Positions 29,236 to 37,353 of a stretch of 64,000 nt of DNA are shown piece by piece. Source of the DNA: JANQRX01 sp963663975 (GTDB lineage Bacteria; Pseudomonadota; Alphaproteobacteria; Rhizobiales; Kaistiaceae); assembly GCA_963663975.2 (NCBI GenBank), contig CAXXRA010000015.1, positions 992,001 through 1,056,000 of the forward strand. The letters run 5' to 3'. Positions within the stretch are counted from its first letter, which is position 1. Every line of letters starts with the position of its first letter. The translations under genes were made by a program, and so were the position numbers. The notes below the pieces were generated by a model. It ran no database searches. It saw only the letters and a program-made list of their open reading frames with translations, and had not been told where the DNA came from.

Positions 29236-29949
29236 CTACGCCTTGCCGGCGTCTTCAGCTGGCGCCTCCGGCGCCTCGGGTGCCGTGGTTGCGGCCTCCG
29301 CTGGTGCCTCGCGTGGGGTCTCGCTATCCGACCGCCGCTTCTTGACGACGGACACGAAAGCCGGGCGCAGCACCCGGTCGCCGATCACATAGCCGACCTG
29401 GATCTCATCGGCAACGCTGCCGGGCTCGGCGGCGTCGTGATCGACCTCCATCATCGCCTGGTGCAGCGAGGGATCGAATTTCTGACCCTTGGTGTCGATG
29501 CGTTTGACGCCGATTTTGGTCAGCGTCTGCGCCAGCGTCCGTTCCGTCACCTCGACGCCTTCGATCAGCGCCGCAACCGATTTGTCACCGCCGTCGCGCA
29601 TCTCGTCGGTCACCGCTTCGATGGCGCGCCTGAGATTGTCGCCGACGGTCAGCATCTCGCGGGCGAAACTCGCCACGGCATATCTGCGCGTGTCGGCGAT
29701 CTCCCGCTCGGTCCGACGCCTGAGATTCTCCATATCCGCCAGGGTGCGCAGAAGCTTGCTTCTCAAATCCCCAACGTCGTCCTCGACGCCGCGGTCATTG
29801 GCCGCTTCGGGCACCGGCTTGGCGGCCTGGTCATCGACCGCTTCGGTCACATCGGCCGCCTCGTCCGGCGGCGGGTCGGCGCGCTGGTCCGCCGGGGCTG
29901 CGGCCTTGGTCTTTCCGGTAAGAGGTTCGGTCATCTTGTCGTCGGCCAT
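29236..29949 (-). CDS. grpE: Nucleotide exchange factor GrpE
   Basis: 237 residues. Acidic, low-complexity N-terminus, long coiled-coil (LRSKLLRTLADMENLRRRTERE), then the beta domain with GVKRIDTKGQKFDPSLHQAMM and VGYVIGDRVLRPAFVSVVKK. GrpE releases ADP from DnaK. A run of about 18 Ala/Pro/Glu-rich residues ends the protein. It is not linked to hrcA or dnaK here; the nearest upstream gene is coaA, 88 bp away on the same strand. Confidence 0.95.
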   Translation of the reverse strand: MADDKMTEPLTGKTKAAAPADQRADPPPDEAADVTEAVDDQAAKPVPEAANDRGVEDDVGDLRSKLLRTLADMENLRRRTEREIADTRRYAVASFAREMLTVGDNLRRAIEAVTDEMRDGGDKSVAALIEGVEVTERTLAQTLTKIGVKRIDTKGQKFDPSLHQAMMEVDHDAAEPGSVADEIQVGYVIGDRVLRPAFVSVVKKRRSDSETPREAPAEAATTAPEAPEAPAEDAGKA

Positions 29950-30037
29950 GGGCGCTTGTCCGAAGGTCGCTTGCTAAGGTGGTGGTCCGGGCGGGATATC
30001 AGGTTTCCCGTGGTAAAAATCAAGAACGTTCGGCCTT

Positions 30038-30991
30038 TCAGATCCTGCGCAGCGCCACCCGTTCGATTTCATGGCTCTCGCCCTTCCTCAGAATGAGATC
30101 GGCGCGCGGCCGCGTCGGCCGGATGTTGGTGCGCAGATTGACCAGATTGATCGTCCGCCACAGCCCGTCTGCGGTGGCCTCGGCCTGGCGCTCATCAAGG
30201 TCGGCATAGCGGTGGAAGTACGATTCCGGCTTCCTGAAGGCGGTTTCCCGAAGCCGTTTGAAGCGCTCGATATACCAGCGCCGGATGACTTCCTCATTGG
30301 CATCCAGGTAGATCGAAAAATCGAAGAAATCGGACACGAACGGCACCACCACCCCCGCGGTCGGCAGGCGCGAGGTCTGCAGCACGTTCAGCCCCTCGAC
30401 GATCAGGATGTCGGGCCGGTCGATCACCGTCGTCTCCCCCGGCACGATGTCGTAGGACAGATGCGAATAGACCGGCATGGCCACGCCCTGCACCCCGGCC
30501 TTGATGTCGGTCAGGAAGGCCAGCAGCGCCGCCCGGTCGTAGCTTTCCGGGAAGCCCTTGCGCGCCATCAACTGGTTCCGCTCCAGAGCCGCATTGGGGA
30601 ACAGGAAGCCGTCGGTGGTGACCAGATCGACCTTGGGCGTGTTGGGCCAGCGCCGCAGCAGCGACCTGAGCACCCGCGCCGTGGTCGATTTGCCGACCGC
30701 CACCGACCCTGCGACGCCGATGATGAACGGCGTGATGCCGTCGCTTATGTCCAGGAACGGGCGCGTCGCATCGTGCAAGCTCTGGGCGGCGGCGACGTAA
30801 AGGCTGAGCAGTCGGGACAGCGGCAGATAGATCTCCACCACCTCGTCGAGCGAGATCGGATCGTTGAGGCTGTGCAGGCGCTCCAGATCGTCGCCGGTGA
30901 GCGTCATGGGCGTGTCGGCACGCAGCTTGGCCCAGTCGGTGCGCGAGAAAATGCGATGGGGTGACAGGGGCACCGTCGCCGTCTGGTCCAT
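30038..30991 (-). CDS. coaA: Pantothenate kinase (type I)
   Basis: 317 residues. P-loop in GVAGSVAVGKSTTARVL, followed by VDLVTTDGFLFPNA, GFPESYD and the DILIVEGLNVLQ and DFFDFSIYLDA segments of bacterial CoaA. It phosphorylates pantothenate, the first and feedback-regulated step of CoA synthesis. Its ATG overlaps the hisE stop by one base, so it is the last gene of the his operon, as in Rhizobiales. Confidence 0.96.
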   Translation of the reverse strand: MDQTATVPLSPHRIFSRTDWAKLRADTPMTLTGDDLERLHSLNDPISLDEVVEIYLPLSRLLSLYVAAAQSLHDATRPFLDISDGITPFIIGVAGSVAVGKSTTARVLRSLLRRWPNTPKVDLVTTDGFLFPNAALERNQLMARKGFPESYDRAALLAFLTDIKAGVQGVAMPVYSHLSYDIVPGETTVIDRPDILIVEGLNVLQTSRLPTAGVVVPFVSDFFDFSIYLDANEEVIRRWYIERFKRLRETAFRKPESYFHRYADLDERQAEATADGLWRTINLVNLRTNIRPTRPRADLILRKGESHEIERVALRRI

Positions 30992-31323
30992 CAGTCCGCG
31001 TCCTGTCGGCGGTTGGCCTTCTCGGCGAGCCCGCTTTGGGCCGTACGCTCCTTCAACCCGGCCATGACCTGGTCCAGGCTGACACCGCGCGCCTGCAGCA
31101 TCACCAGCAGATGATAGAGCACGTCGCCGGCTTCCGCCGCCAGCGCCGCCTCGTCTTCGTTGACGGCAGCCAGCGCGGCTTCCACCGCCTCTTCACCGAA
31201 CTTCTTGGCGCAGTGACCGATGCCGCGCGAGATCAGCTTGGCGGTGTAAGACGATGCCGGATCGCCGCTCTTCGCGCGCTCCGAGATGATGCCTGCCAGA
31301 TCGCTGAGACTGAAGCTGGCCAT
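30991..31323 (-). CDS. hisE: Phosphoribosyl-ATP pyrophosphatase
   Basis: 110 residues of the MazG-like all-alpha HisE family: SSYTAKLISRGIGHCAKKFG, EEAVEAALAA and EAGDVLYHLLVMLQARG contain the acidic metal-binding residues. It hydrolyses PR-ATP to PR-AMP, the second step of histidine synthesis. It lies 9 bp after hisF and overlaps coaA. Confidence 0.96.
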   Translation of the reverse strand: MASFSLSDLAGIISERAKSGDPASSYTAKLISRGIGHCAKKFGEEAVEAALAAVNEDEAALAAEAGDVLYHLLVMLQARGVSLDQVMAGLKERTAQSGLAEKANRRQDAD

Positions 31324-31332
31324 GGATATACT

Positions 31333-32112
31333 CTAGCCGTCGAGCCGCACCGGCACGCCCGCCGCAGCCATGTGTTTCTTGGCCTGGCCGATCGTAAACG
31401 TGCCGAAGTGGAAGATCGAGGCGGCCAGCACCGCCGAGGCGCCACCCTGGCTGACCCCCTCGACCAGGTGATCAAGGCTGCCGACGCCGCCCGAGGCGAT
31501 CACCGGAACCGTGACGGCATCGGCGATCGCCCTGGTCAGGGCGATGTCGAAACCCTCGCCGGTGCCGTCACGGTCCATCGAGGTCAGGAGGATTTCGCCG
31601 GCGCCGGCGGCGGTCACCTCCCGAGCATAGTCAACGGCGTCGACGCCGGTCGGGTTGCGTCCACCATGGGTGAAGATTTCCCAACGATCGGCTTCGTCCG
31701 CCGCGCTGATTTTCTTGGCGTCGATCGCCACCACGATCGCCTGCCCGCCGAATTTCTCCGACGCCTCGCGGACAACCGTGCGATCGCGCACGGCGGCGGT
31801 GTTGATCGACACCTTGTCGGCGCCCGCCAGCATCAGGGCGCGCACGTCGTCGACGGTGCGCACGCCACCGCCCACCGTTACCGGGATGAAGCACTGCTCG
31901 GCCGTCTGCGCCACCACGTCGAGCAGAATATCCCGCTCTTCATGGCTGGCGGTGATGTCGAGAAAGCAAATCTCGTCGGCGCCGGCGGCGTCATAGGCCC
32001 GCGCCGCCTCGACCGGATCGCCGGCATCGGTGAGATCGACGAATTTGACGCCCTTGACGACGCGGCCATCGCGGACGTCGAGGCACGGTATCAGGCGGAT
32101 CTTGAGGCTCAT
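31333..32112 (-). CDS. hisF: Imidazole glycerol phosphate synthase, cyclase subunit
   Basis: 259 residues, TIM barrel. RLIPCLDVRDGRVVKG carries the catalytic aspartate near residue 11, and the second is in LLTSMDRDGTGEGFD. Other signatures are PVTVGGGVRTVDDVRALMLAGADKVSIN and PVIASGGVG. It uses ammonia delivered by HisH to close the imidazole ring. Its ATG overlaps the hisA stop. Confidence 0.97.
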   Translation of the reverse strand: MSLKIRLIPCLDVRDGRVVKGVKFVDLTDAGDPVEAARAYDAAGADEICFLDITASHEERDILLDVVAQTAEQCFIPVTVGGGVRTVDDVRALMLAGADKVSINTAAVRDRTVVREASEKFGGQAIVVAIDAKKISAADEADRWEIFTHGGRNPTGVDAVDYAREVTAAGAGEILLTSMDRDGTGEGFDIALTRAIADAVTVPVIASGGVGSLDHLVEGVSQGGASAVLAASIFHFGTFTIGQAKKHMAAAGVPVRLDG

Positions 32113-32843
32113 GCGGCTTTTCCGCCGAGAACGGCCAGGGCCTGGCGCGCGTCGAGACGGCCGTCATACAGCGCCCGGCCGCTGATCGCACCGGCCAGGG
32201 CGGCGTATTCCGGCTGCATCATCCGGCGGATGTCATCAAGCGAGGCCAGGCCTCCCGAGGCGATGACCGGGATCGACACCGCGCGCGCCAGGGCGATCGT
32301 GGCGTCGAGATTGAGGCCGGCAAGAACGCCGTCGCGCTCGATGTCGGTGTAGATGATGGCCGCCACGCCGGCGTCTTCGAATCGCCGCGCCAGGTCGGAC
32401 GCCTCCATGTCCGTCGTCTCGGCCCATCCGCGCACCGCCACGCGGCCATTGCGGGCATCGATCCCCACCGCGATGCGTCCCGGATAGGCGCGCGCGGCGT
32501 CGCGTACCAGGTCCGGATCGTTGACGGCAGCAGTTCCAAGGATCACCCGGGCGATTTTTCTGTCGAGCCAGCGGTCGATGGCGGCGCGGTCGCGAATGCC
32601 GCCGCCGAGCTGAACGGGGAGTTCGACCGCGGCCAGAATGGCTTCCACCGCCGCTGCATTGACCGAGCGGCCTTCGAAGGCGCCGTTGAGGTCGACAACG
32701 TGCAGCCAGGTGAATCCCTGGGCGGCAAAGTCGGCCGCCTGGGCGGCGGGATCGTCGTTGAACAGCGTGGCGCGGCTCATGTCGCCCTGCTCAAGCCGGA
32801 CGCAATGTCCGTCCTTCAGATCGATGGCGGGAAACAGCACCAT
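32109..32843 (-). CDS. hisA: ProFAR isomerase
   Basis: 244 residues, TIM barrel related to HisF. FPAIDLKDGHCVRLEQGD has the first catalytic aspartate; the second lies in YTDIERDGVLAGLN. Also seen are PVQLGGGIRD and PVIASGGLASLDDI. It isomerises the fourth intermediate of histidine synthesis. The ATG is 1 bp after the end of repeat A copy 2. The repeat therefore supplies the whole upstream region, including GAAAGGG 6 nt from the start. Confidence 0.96.
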   Translation of the reverse strand: MVLFPAIDLKDGHCVRLEQGDMSRATLFNDDPAAQAADFAAQGFTWLHVVDLNGAFEGRSVNAAAVEAILAAVELPVQLGGGIRDRAAIDRWLDRKIARVILGTAAVNDPDLVRDAARAYPGRIAVGIDARNGRVAVRGWAETTDMEASDLARRFEDAGVAAIIYTDIERDGVLAGLNLDATIALARAVSIPVIASGGLASLDDIRRMMQPEYAALAGAISGRALYDGRLDARQALAVLGGKAA

Positions 32844-32844
32844 C

Positions 32845-33117
32845 TAGAGCCCTTTCGACCAACCCTGAGTCAATTCTGTTTCACGATCGGCGAGGCGAAC
32901 CGGCGTCGAAACGATCGACGGGCGATGCGCCCGCATCGTTCCAGATCGGTTCGGGGTTGGGCGCCCGCCAATCGCAAACCCGAAGGGACGGGCGATCTTG
33001 CACCAATTCCTGCGCCAATTCCCTCGACCGTATCCAGACACGCTCATCGAACCTTGACTTGATCTTGTCACAAAATCGCTCCGTCAGAATGGCTCAGATT
33101 TGGTGGGAAGGGCTCTA
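32845..33117 (-). repeat. Repeat A, copy 2 (full length, hisH-hisA)
   Basis: 273 bp including TA on both sides. It is inverted relative to copy 1 on the + strand but has the same orientation relative to the downstream gene. The ends are CTAGAGCCCTTTCGACCAA and TTGGTGGGAAGGGCTCTA. It forms the hisH stop codon (TAG at 33115-33117) and ends 1 bp before the hisA ATG, splitting two genes usually adjacent. Confidence 0.92.
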
Positions 33118-33765
33118 CGGCGTCCACTCGAGAAAGTTGGCGATCAGCTGCAGGCCGAGCCGCTGGCTCTTCTCGGGGTGGAACTGGGTCCCGGCAATGC
33201 TGCCGCGTGCCACCACCGCGGTGACCGGGCCGCCATAGTCGGACACGGCGATAACGTCGTCGGCATCCTCGGCGACCAGGTGAAAGCTGTGCAGAAAATA
33301 GGCGTGCCAGCCGTCGTCGCCGAAGGCGATGTCCTGAAACAGCGGATGCCGGCCGTGAGCGACCAGCGTGTTCCAGCCCATGTGGGGCACTTTGAGGCGG
33401 CCATCATCCGGCGCAATCGGGCTGACTTCGCCGGGGATTCTGTCGAGTCCCGGGGTCGATCCATGTTCGGCGCCGCGGGTCGCCAGCAACTGCATGCCGA
33501 CGCAGATGCCGAGAAACGGGCGCGCGCGGGTGTCGACAGCCTCATCGATGGCGTCGATCATGCCGTCGATCGCCACCAGGTTACGCTTGCAGTCGGCAAA
33601 CGCGCCGTCGCCCGGCAGCACCACCCGGTCGGCGCGCGCGACAATATCGGGATTGGAGGTGACCACGACTTCGTCGCGCAACCCCCGCTCGGCGATCCCG
33701 CGCTCGAACGCCTTGGCGGCGGAGCGAAGGTTGCCGGCGCCGTAGTCGATGATCGCCACGGTCAT
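33115..33765 (-). CDS. hisH: Imidazole glycerol phosphate synthase, glutamine amidotransferase subunit
   Basis: 216 residues, class I amidotransferase. The nucleophile cysteine lies in LGICVGMQLL, with the His-Glu pair in GTQFHPEKS near the C-terminus. Also seen are IIDYGAGNLRSAAKAFE and VGWNTL-type GWNTLV. It makes ammonia for HisF. Its 5' end overlaps the DUF2628 gene (ATGA); its TAG stop lies in the repeat A terminus. Confidence 0.96.
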   Translation of the reverse strand: MTVAIIDYGAGNLRSAAKAFERGIAERGLRDEVVVTSNPDIVARADRVVLPGDGAFADCKRNLVAIDGMIDAIDEAVDTRARPFLGICVGMQLLATRGAEHGSTPGLDRIPGEVSPIAPDDGRLKVPHMGWNTLVAHGRHPLFQDIAFGDDGWHAYFLHSFHLVAEDADDVIAVSDYGGPVTAVVARGSIAGTQFHPEKSQRLGLQLIANFLEWTP

Positions 33766-34268
33766 CGCACATCGCCCGCCGGCGGCGGAAACAGGCCGAT
33801 GACGTCGCTCGACGATGCTGGCCCGGCGCTGCCGCCGGAGGCCAAATGTTGAACAGGCTCGCCAGCCGGTTCATGTGGCTTGACCACCGGCGGCGCGTCG
33901 CGACCGGCGAAATATCCGATCTCGGCTTCCACCAGCGTGTCTCCCTTGGTGATGCCGGCCAACCGATAGCCCCGCCGCTCGTAGCGGCGCCGCCTGAACT
34001 CGTTCGCCTCAAGGGCAAAGAACACATGAGCCGCCACTGCAGCGAGGCCCGGCAGGGGGCCGCCGGCAAGTTCGCCGGCCGCCGCCAGGCCGGCCATGAC
34101 CGCGAGATAGACGATCAGCACCAGCCACAGACGCTGGTAGAGCGGCCACAACACCGGAAGGTAGAAGGCTGGCCACGAAAACCCCTCCTTGACCACCACG
34201 ACGCTGCGTGGATCGGCGGGATCGGCCGAGCCGGCCGGCGACGGCGAAAGGACGGTGTAGACCTTCAT
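33762..34268 (-). CDS. DUF2628 membrane protein
   Basis: 168 residues. KVYTVLSPSP, then VVVKEGFSWPAFYLPVLWPLY and two transmembrane helices, with YERRGYRLAGITKGDTLVEAE after them, identify the DUF2628 family. The function is unknown. The gene lies between hisB and hisH in many Rhizobiales, and this position is kept here. A repeat A copy sits 1 bp upstream of the ATG. Confidence 0.9.
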   Translation of the reverse strand: MKVYTVLSPSPAGSADPADPRSVVVVKEGFSWPAFYLPVLWPLYQRLWLVLIVYLAVMAGLAAAGELAGGPLPGLAAVAAHVFFALEANEFRRRRYERRGYRLAGITKGDTLVEAEIGYFAGRDAPPVVKPHEPAGEPVQHLASGGSAGPASSSDVIGLFPPPAGDVR

Positions 34269-34269
34269 C

Positions 34270-34487
34270 TAGAGCCCTTTCGACCAACCCTGGGTCAATT
34301 CTGCTTCTCGATCGGCGGTGGGCGGCCGCCAATCGAGAAACCTGAAGGGACGGGCGATTTTGCGCCAATTTCCGCGCCAAGCCCCTCGACGGTATCCAGA
34401 TACGCTCGTCACGCTCGTCAACCTGCACTTGATCTCGTCACAAAATCGCTCCGTCAGAATGGCTCGGAGTTGGCCGAAGGGACTCTA
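34270..34487 (-). repeat. Repeat A, copy 3 (internally deleted, hisB-DUF2628)
   Basis: 218 bp with TA at both ends; it lacks about 55 bp of the middle. The ends are CTAGAGCCCTTTCGACCAA and GTTGGCCGAAGGGACTCTA. A CACGCTCGT tandem duplicate lies near 34405. It fills the space between the hisB stop (3 bp away) and the DUF2628 ATG (1 bp away). Confidence 0.9.
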
Positions 34488-34490
34488 TCC

Positions 34491-35084
34491 TCAACCCGAA
34501 AGTCGACCCTTGGTCGAGGGAATGCGGTTCTGCTGGCGCGGGTCGACGGCGACCGCGGCGCGCAGGGCACGGGCGAACGCCTTGAAGCAGGATTCCGCGA
34601 TGTGATGATTGTTGCGGCCATAGAGTGTCTCGACATGGAGCGTGATACGCGCGTTCTGCGCCAGGGCCTGGAAGAATTCACGCACCAGTTCGGTGTCGAA
34701 ATTGCCGACCCGGGCGCGCGTAAAGGCCACCTTCCAGACCAGAAACGGTCTGCCCGAGATGTCGAGCGCACACCTGGTCAACGTCTCGTCCATCGGCAGA
34801 TGAACATCGGCGTAGCGGGTGACGCCCTTCATGTCGCCGAGCGCCTGGCTGATCGCCTTGCCGAGGGCGATGCCGACATCCTCGACCGTGTGATGCTGGT
34901 CGACATCGAGGTCGCCCGTCGCCTTGACGGTGATGTCGATCAGGCCGTGGCGGGCCACCTGCTCGAGCATGTGATCAAAAAAACCGATGCCGGTGCGGAT
35001 ATCCGCCTTGCCCTCGCCGTCCAGAGACACGGTGAGGGAAATGTCGGTTTCCTTGGTCTTGCGCTTAACGCTTGCCTGACGCAT
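34491..35084 (-). CDS. hisB: Imidazoleglycerol-phosphate dehydratase
   Basis: 197 residues, the monofunctional HisB. Manganese-binding repeats appear as GFFDHMLEQVARHG and DVDQHHTVEDVGIALG, and again as YGRNNHHIAESCFKAFARAL. It dehydrates IGP to imidazole acetol phosphate. It is the first his gene of the operon here, after hslV diverges. A truncated repeat A copy starts 1 bp upstream of its ATG. Confidence 0.96.
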   Translation of the reverse strand: MRQASVKRKTKETDISLTVSLDGEGKADIRTGIGFFDHMLEQVARHGLIDITVKATGDLDVDQHHTVEDVGIALGKAISQALGDMKGVTRYADVHLPMDETLTRCALDISGRPFLVWKVAFTRARVGNFDTELVREFFQALAQNARITLHVETLYGRNNHHIAESCFKAFARALRAAVAVDPRQQNRIPSTKGRLSG

Positions 35085-35085
35085 C

Positions 35086-35236
35086 TAGTGCCCTAACCCG
35101 AAGGGACGGGGTATTTTGCGCCAATTCCTGCGCAAAGCCCCTCGACCGTATCCACATACGCTCATCAAACCTTGACTTGATCCTGTCACCAAATCGCTCC
35201 CTCAGAACTGGCTCCGAGTTGGTCGAAAGGGCTCTC
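35086..35236 (-). repeat. Repeat A, copy 4 (truncated, upstream of hisB)
   Basis: 151 bp. The end next to hisB has lost about 110 bp and reads CTAGTGCCCTAACCCGAAGG. The far end keeps GAGTTGGTCGAAAGGGCTCT. Although damaged, it still places AGGG 6 nt before the hisB ATG. Confidence 0.85.
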
Positions 35237-35316
35237 GGGTTTCCCGTTTTTCGCGCGCGCTTGTATCAGGCAAGGCGGCAGAATTCCATGCCGGTCACCG
35301 CCCCGCCGGCGGGCGG

Positions 35317-35348
35317 ATTGGCATGGCGCGCCGGGGCCCCTACATATG
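35317..35348 (+). promoter_or_regulatory. Candidate RpoH heat-shock promoter of hslVU
   Basis: ATTG (35317-35320), an 18-nt spacer and CCTACATATG (35339-35348) match the alphaproteobacterial RpoH consensus CTTG-N17/18-CYTATNTNNG with one mismatch in each box. The hslV start lies 84 bp downstream. Confidence 0.45.
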
Positions 35349-35431
35349 ATGCCTTCCGGCTCGCCGGTTTTGGAGCCCATGTGAGGGGGCCTTCGGGACC
35401 GTCACGGGCTTGCAACGCTCAGGGAAAACGC

Positions 35432-36004
35432 ATGCTTCAATCCAATTCGCCGCCCTGGCACGGGACCACCATCGTCATTGTGCGCAAGGGCGGCAAGGTC
35501 GTGATCGCCGGCGACGGGCAGGTGTCCGTCGGTCAAACCGTGATCAAGCACAACGCCGTCAAGGTCCGGCCCCTCGGCAAGGGCAATGTCATCGCCGGGT
35601 TCGCCGGGGCGACGGCCGACGCCTTCACGCTGTTCGAGCGGCTGGAAAGCAAGCTCGAGCAGTATCCGGAGCAACTCACCCGGGCCTGCGTCGAGCTCGC
35701 CAAGGACTGGCGCACCGACCGCTATCTTCGCCGTCTGGAGGCCATGATGCTGGTCGCCGACCGCGAGGCCAGCCTGGTCCTGACCGGAACCGGCGACGTG
35801 CTCGAGCCGGAGCACGGCGTGATGGGGATAGGCTCGGGCGGCAACTACGCTTTGGCCGCCGCCAGGGCCCTGTTCGATACCGATGCCGATGCCGAAGCGA
35901 TTGCCCGCAAGTCGCTGGCCATCGCCGCCGAAATCTGCGTCTACACCAACACCCAGGTCACTGTCGAAACCCTACAGATCGAAGATGGAAAGAGCCGCGC
36001 ATGA
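35432..36004 (+). CDS. hslV: HslV peptidase subunit of the HslVU (ClpQY) protease
   Basis: 190 residues from ATG at 35432, with AGGGAAAA upstream; the open frame extends further 5' without family similarity. After a short propeptide ending WHG comes the catalytic TTIVIVRKGGK, whose first threonine is the N-terminal nucleophile. VVIAGDGQVSVG and GIGSGGNYALAAARAL are typical. It forms double hexamers with HslU. Its stop overlaps hslU (ATGA). Confidence 0.96.
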   Translation: MLQSNSPPWHGTTIVIVRKGGKVVIAGDGQVSVGQTVIKHNAVKVRPLGKGNVIAGFAGATADAFTLFERLESKLEQYPEQLTRACVELAKDWRTDRYLRRLEAMMLVADREASLVLTGTGDVLEPEHGVMGIGSGGNYALAAARALFDTDADAEAIARKSLAIAAEICVYTNTQVTVETLQIEDGKSRA

Positions 36005-37308
36005 CGACCTTTTCTCCCCGTGAAATCGTCTCCGAGCTGGATCGCTTCATCATCGGCCAGCGCGATGCCAAGCGATCGGTGGCGATCGCGCTCCGCAACC
36101 GCTGGCGTCGCCAGCAATTGACCGGCGCGATGCGCGAAGAGGTTCTGCCCAAGAACATTCTCATGATCGGCCCCACCGGTGTCGGCAAGACGGAGATATC
36201 GCGCCGCTTGGCCAGGCTCGCCGGCGCCCCGTTCATGAAGGTCGAGGCGACCAAGTTCACCGAAGTGGGCTATGTCGGGCGCGACGTGGAATCGATCATC
36301 CGCGATCTCCTCGAGATCGGCATCGGCCTGGTCCGTCACCGCCGCCGCAAGGAGGTCACGGCCAAGGCCGAACTGGCGGCGGAGGAACGCGTGCTCACCG
36401 CCCTGGTCGGGCCGGCCGCCAGCCCGGCCACCAAAGAGTCGTTCCGCAAGCGGTTGCGCGATGGTGAGCTCGACGACAAGGAGATCGAAATCGAGGTCCG
36501 CGACACCGGCGGCGGCATGCCGTCGCTTGACATACCCGGCGTTCCCGGCGGCAGCATCGGCGTCATGAACATCGGCGACATGCTCGGCAAGGCCTTCGGC
36601 GGGCGCACCAAGACGCGGCGCCTCAATGTCAGCGATTCCCACGAGATCCTGATCAACGAGGAATCCGACAAACTGCTGGACGACGAAGAGGTGACGCACG
36701 AGGCGATCACCACCGTTGAGGACGACGGCATCGTCTTTCTCGACGAGATCGACAAAATCACCGCCCGCGAGGGCCACTTCGGCGGCGACGTCAGCCGCGA
36801 GGGCGTGCAGCGCGACCTTTTGCCACTGATCGAAGGGACCACGGTGGCGACCAAGCACGGACCGGTCAAAACCGACCACATCCTGTTCATCGCCTCCGGC
36901 GCCTTCCACGTCGCCAAGCCGTCGGACATGCTGCCCGAATTGCAGGGCCGTCTGCCGATCCGGGTCGAGTTGCATCCGCTCAGCGAAGACGATTTCCGAC
37001 GCATCCTGACCGAGACCGAAGCCAGCCTGATCAAGCAATATGTGGCGCTGATGGATACCGAAGGCCTGACCATCGATTTCACCGACGACGCCATCGACGC
37101 CATCGCCTCGATCGCCGTGTCGATCAACTCCAGTGTCGAAAACATCGGCGCCCGGAGATTGCAGACCGTGATGGAGCGCGTGCTCGACGAGATCAGCTTT
37201 ACCGCGGCCGATCAGGCCGGCGAGAGCGTCACCATCGACGCCGATTACGTCGAGGATCACATCGGCGATCTCGCCCGCAACACCGATCTGTCGCGGTTCA
37301 TTCTGTAG
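36001..37308 (+). CDS. hslU: HslU ATPase subunit of the HslVU protease
   Basis: 435 residues, ClpX-type AAA+ unfoldase. FSPREIVSELDRFIIGQRDAK begins the protein, with Walker A GPTGVGKTE, pore motif VGYVGRDVE, the inserted I domain, and Walker B VFLDEIDK. The C-terminus DLSRFIL enters HslV to activate it. It is followed directly by a hairpin made of fused repeat A ends. Confidence 0.97.
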   Translation: MTTFSPREIVSELDRFIIGQRDAKRSVAIALRNRWRRQQLTGAMREEVLPKNILMIGPTGVGKTEISRRLARLAGAPFMKVEATKFTEVGYVGRDVESIIRDLLEIGIGLVRHRRRKEVTAKAELAAEERVLTALVGPAASPATKESFRKRLRDGELDDKEIEIEVRDTGGGMPSLDIPGVPGGSIGVMNIGDMLGKAFGGRTKTRRLNVSDSHEILINEESDKLLDDEEVTHEAITTVEDDGIVFLDEIDKITAREGHFGGDVSREGVQRDLLPLIEGTTVATKHGPVKTDHILFIASGAFHVAKPSDMLPELQGRLPIRVELHPLSEDDFRRILTETEASLIKQYVALMDTEGLTIDFTDDAIDAIASIAVSINSSVENIGARRLQTVMERVLDEISFTAADQAGESVTIDADYVEDHIGDLARNTDLSRFIL

Positions 37309-37309
37309 T

Positions 37310-37336
37310 TCCCTTTCGACCAACTGTCGAAAGGGA
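37310..37336. terminator. Hairpin after hslU made of fused repeat A termini
   Basis: CCCTTTCGAC, loop CAACT, then GTCGAAAGGG: a perfect 10-bp stem (11 with the flanking T/A) starting 1 bp after the hslU stop. The arms equal the two ends of repeat A without an interior, so it looks like a collapsed copy. No U tract follows, so terminator function is uncertain, although it is placed as one between convergent hslU and smr. Confidence 0.6.
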
Positions 37337-37353
37337 TCCAAGTTCGCTTGTGG

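Noticed and set aside
29950..30037. RpoH-type promoter before grpE
   Set aside because: CTTG is followed at 17 nt by CCTGATATCC, which fails at several positions of the -10 consensus.
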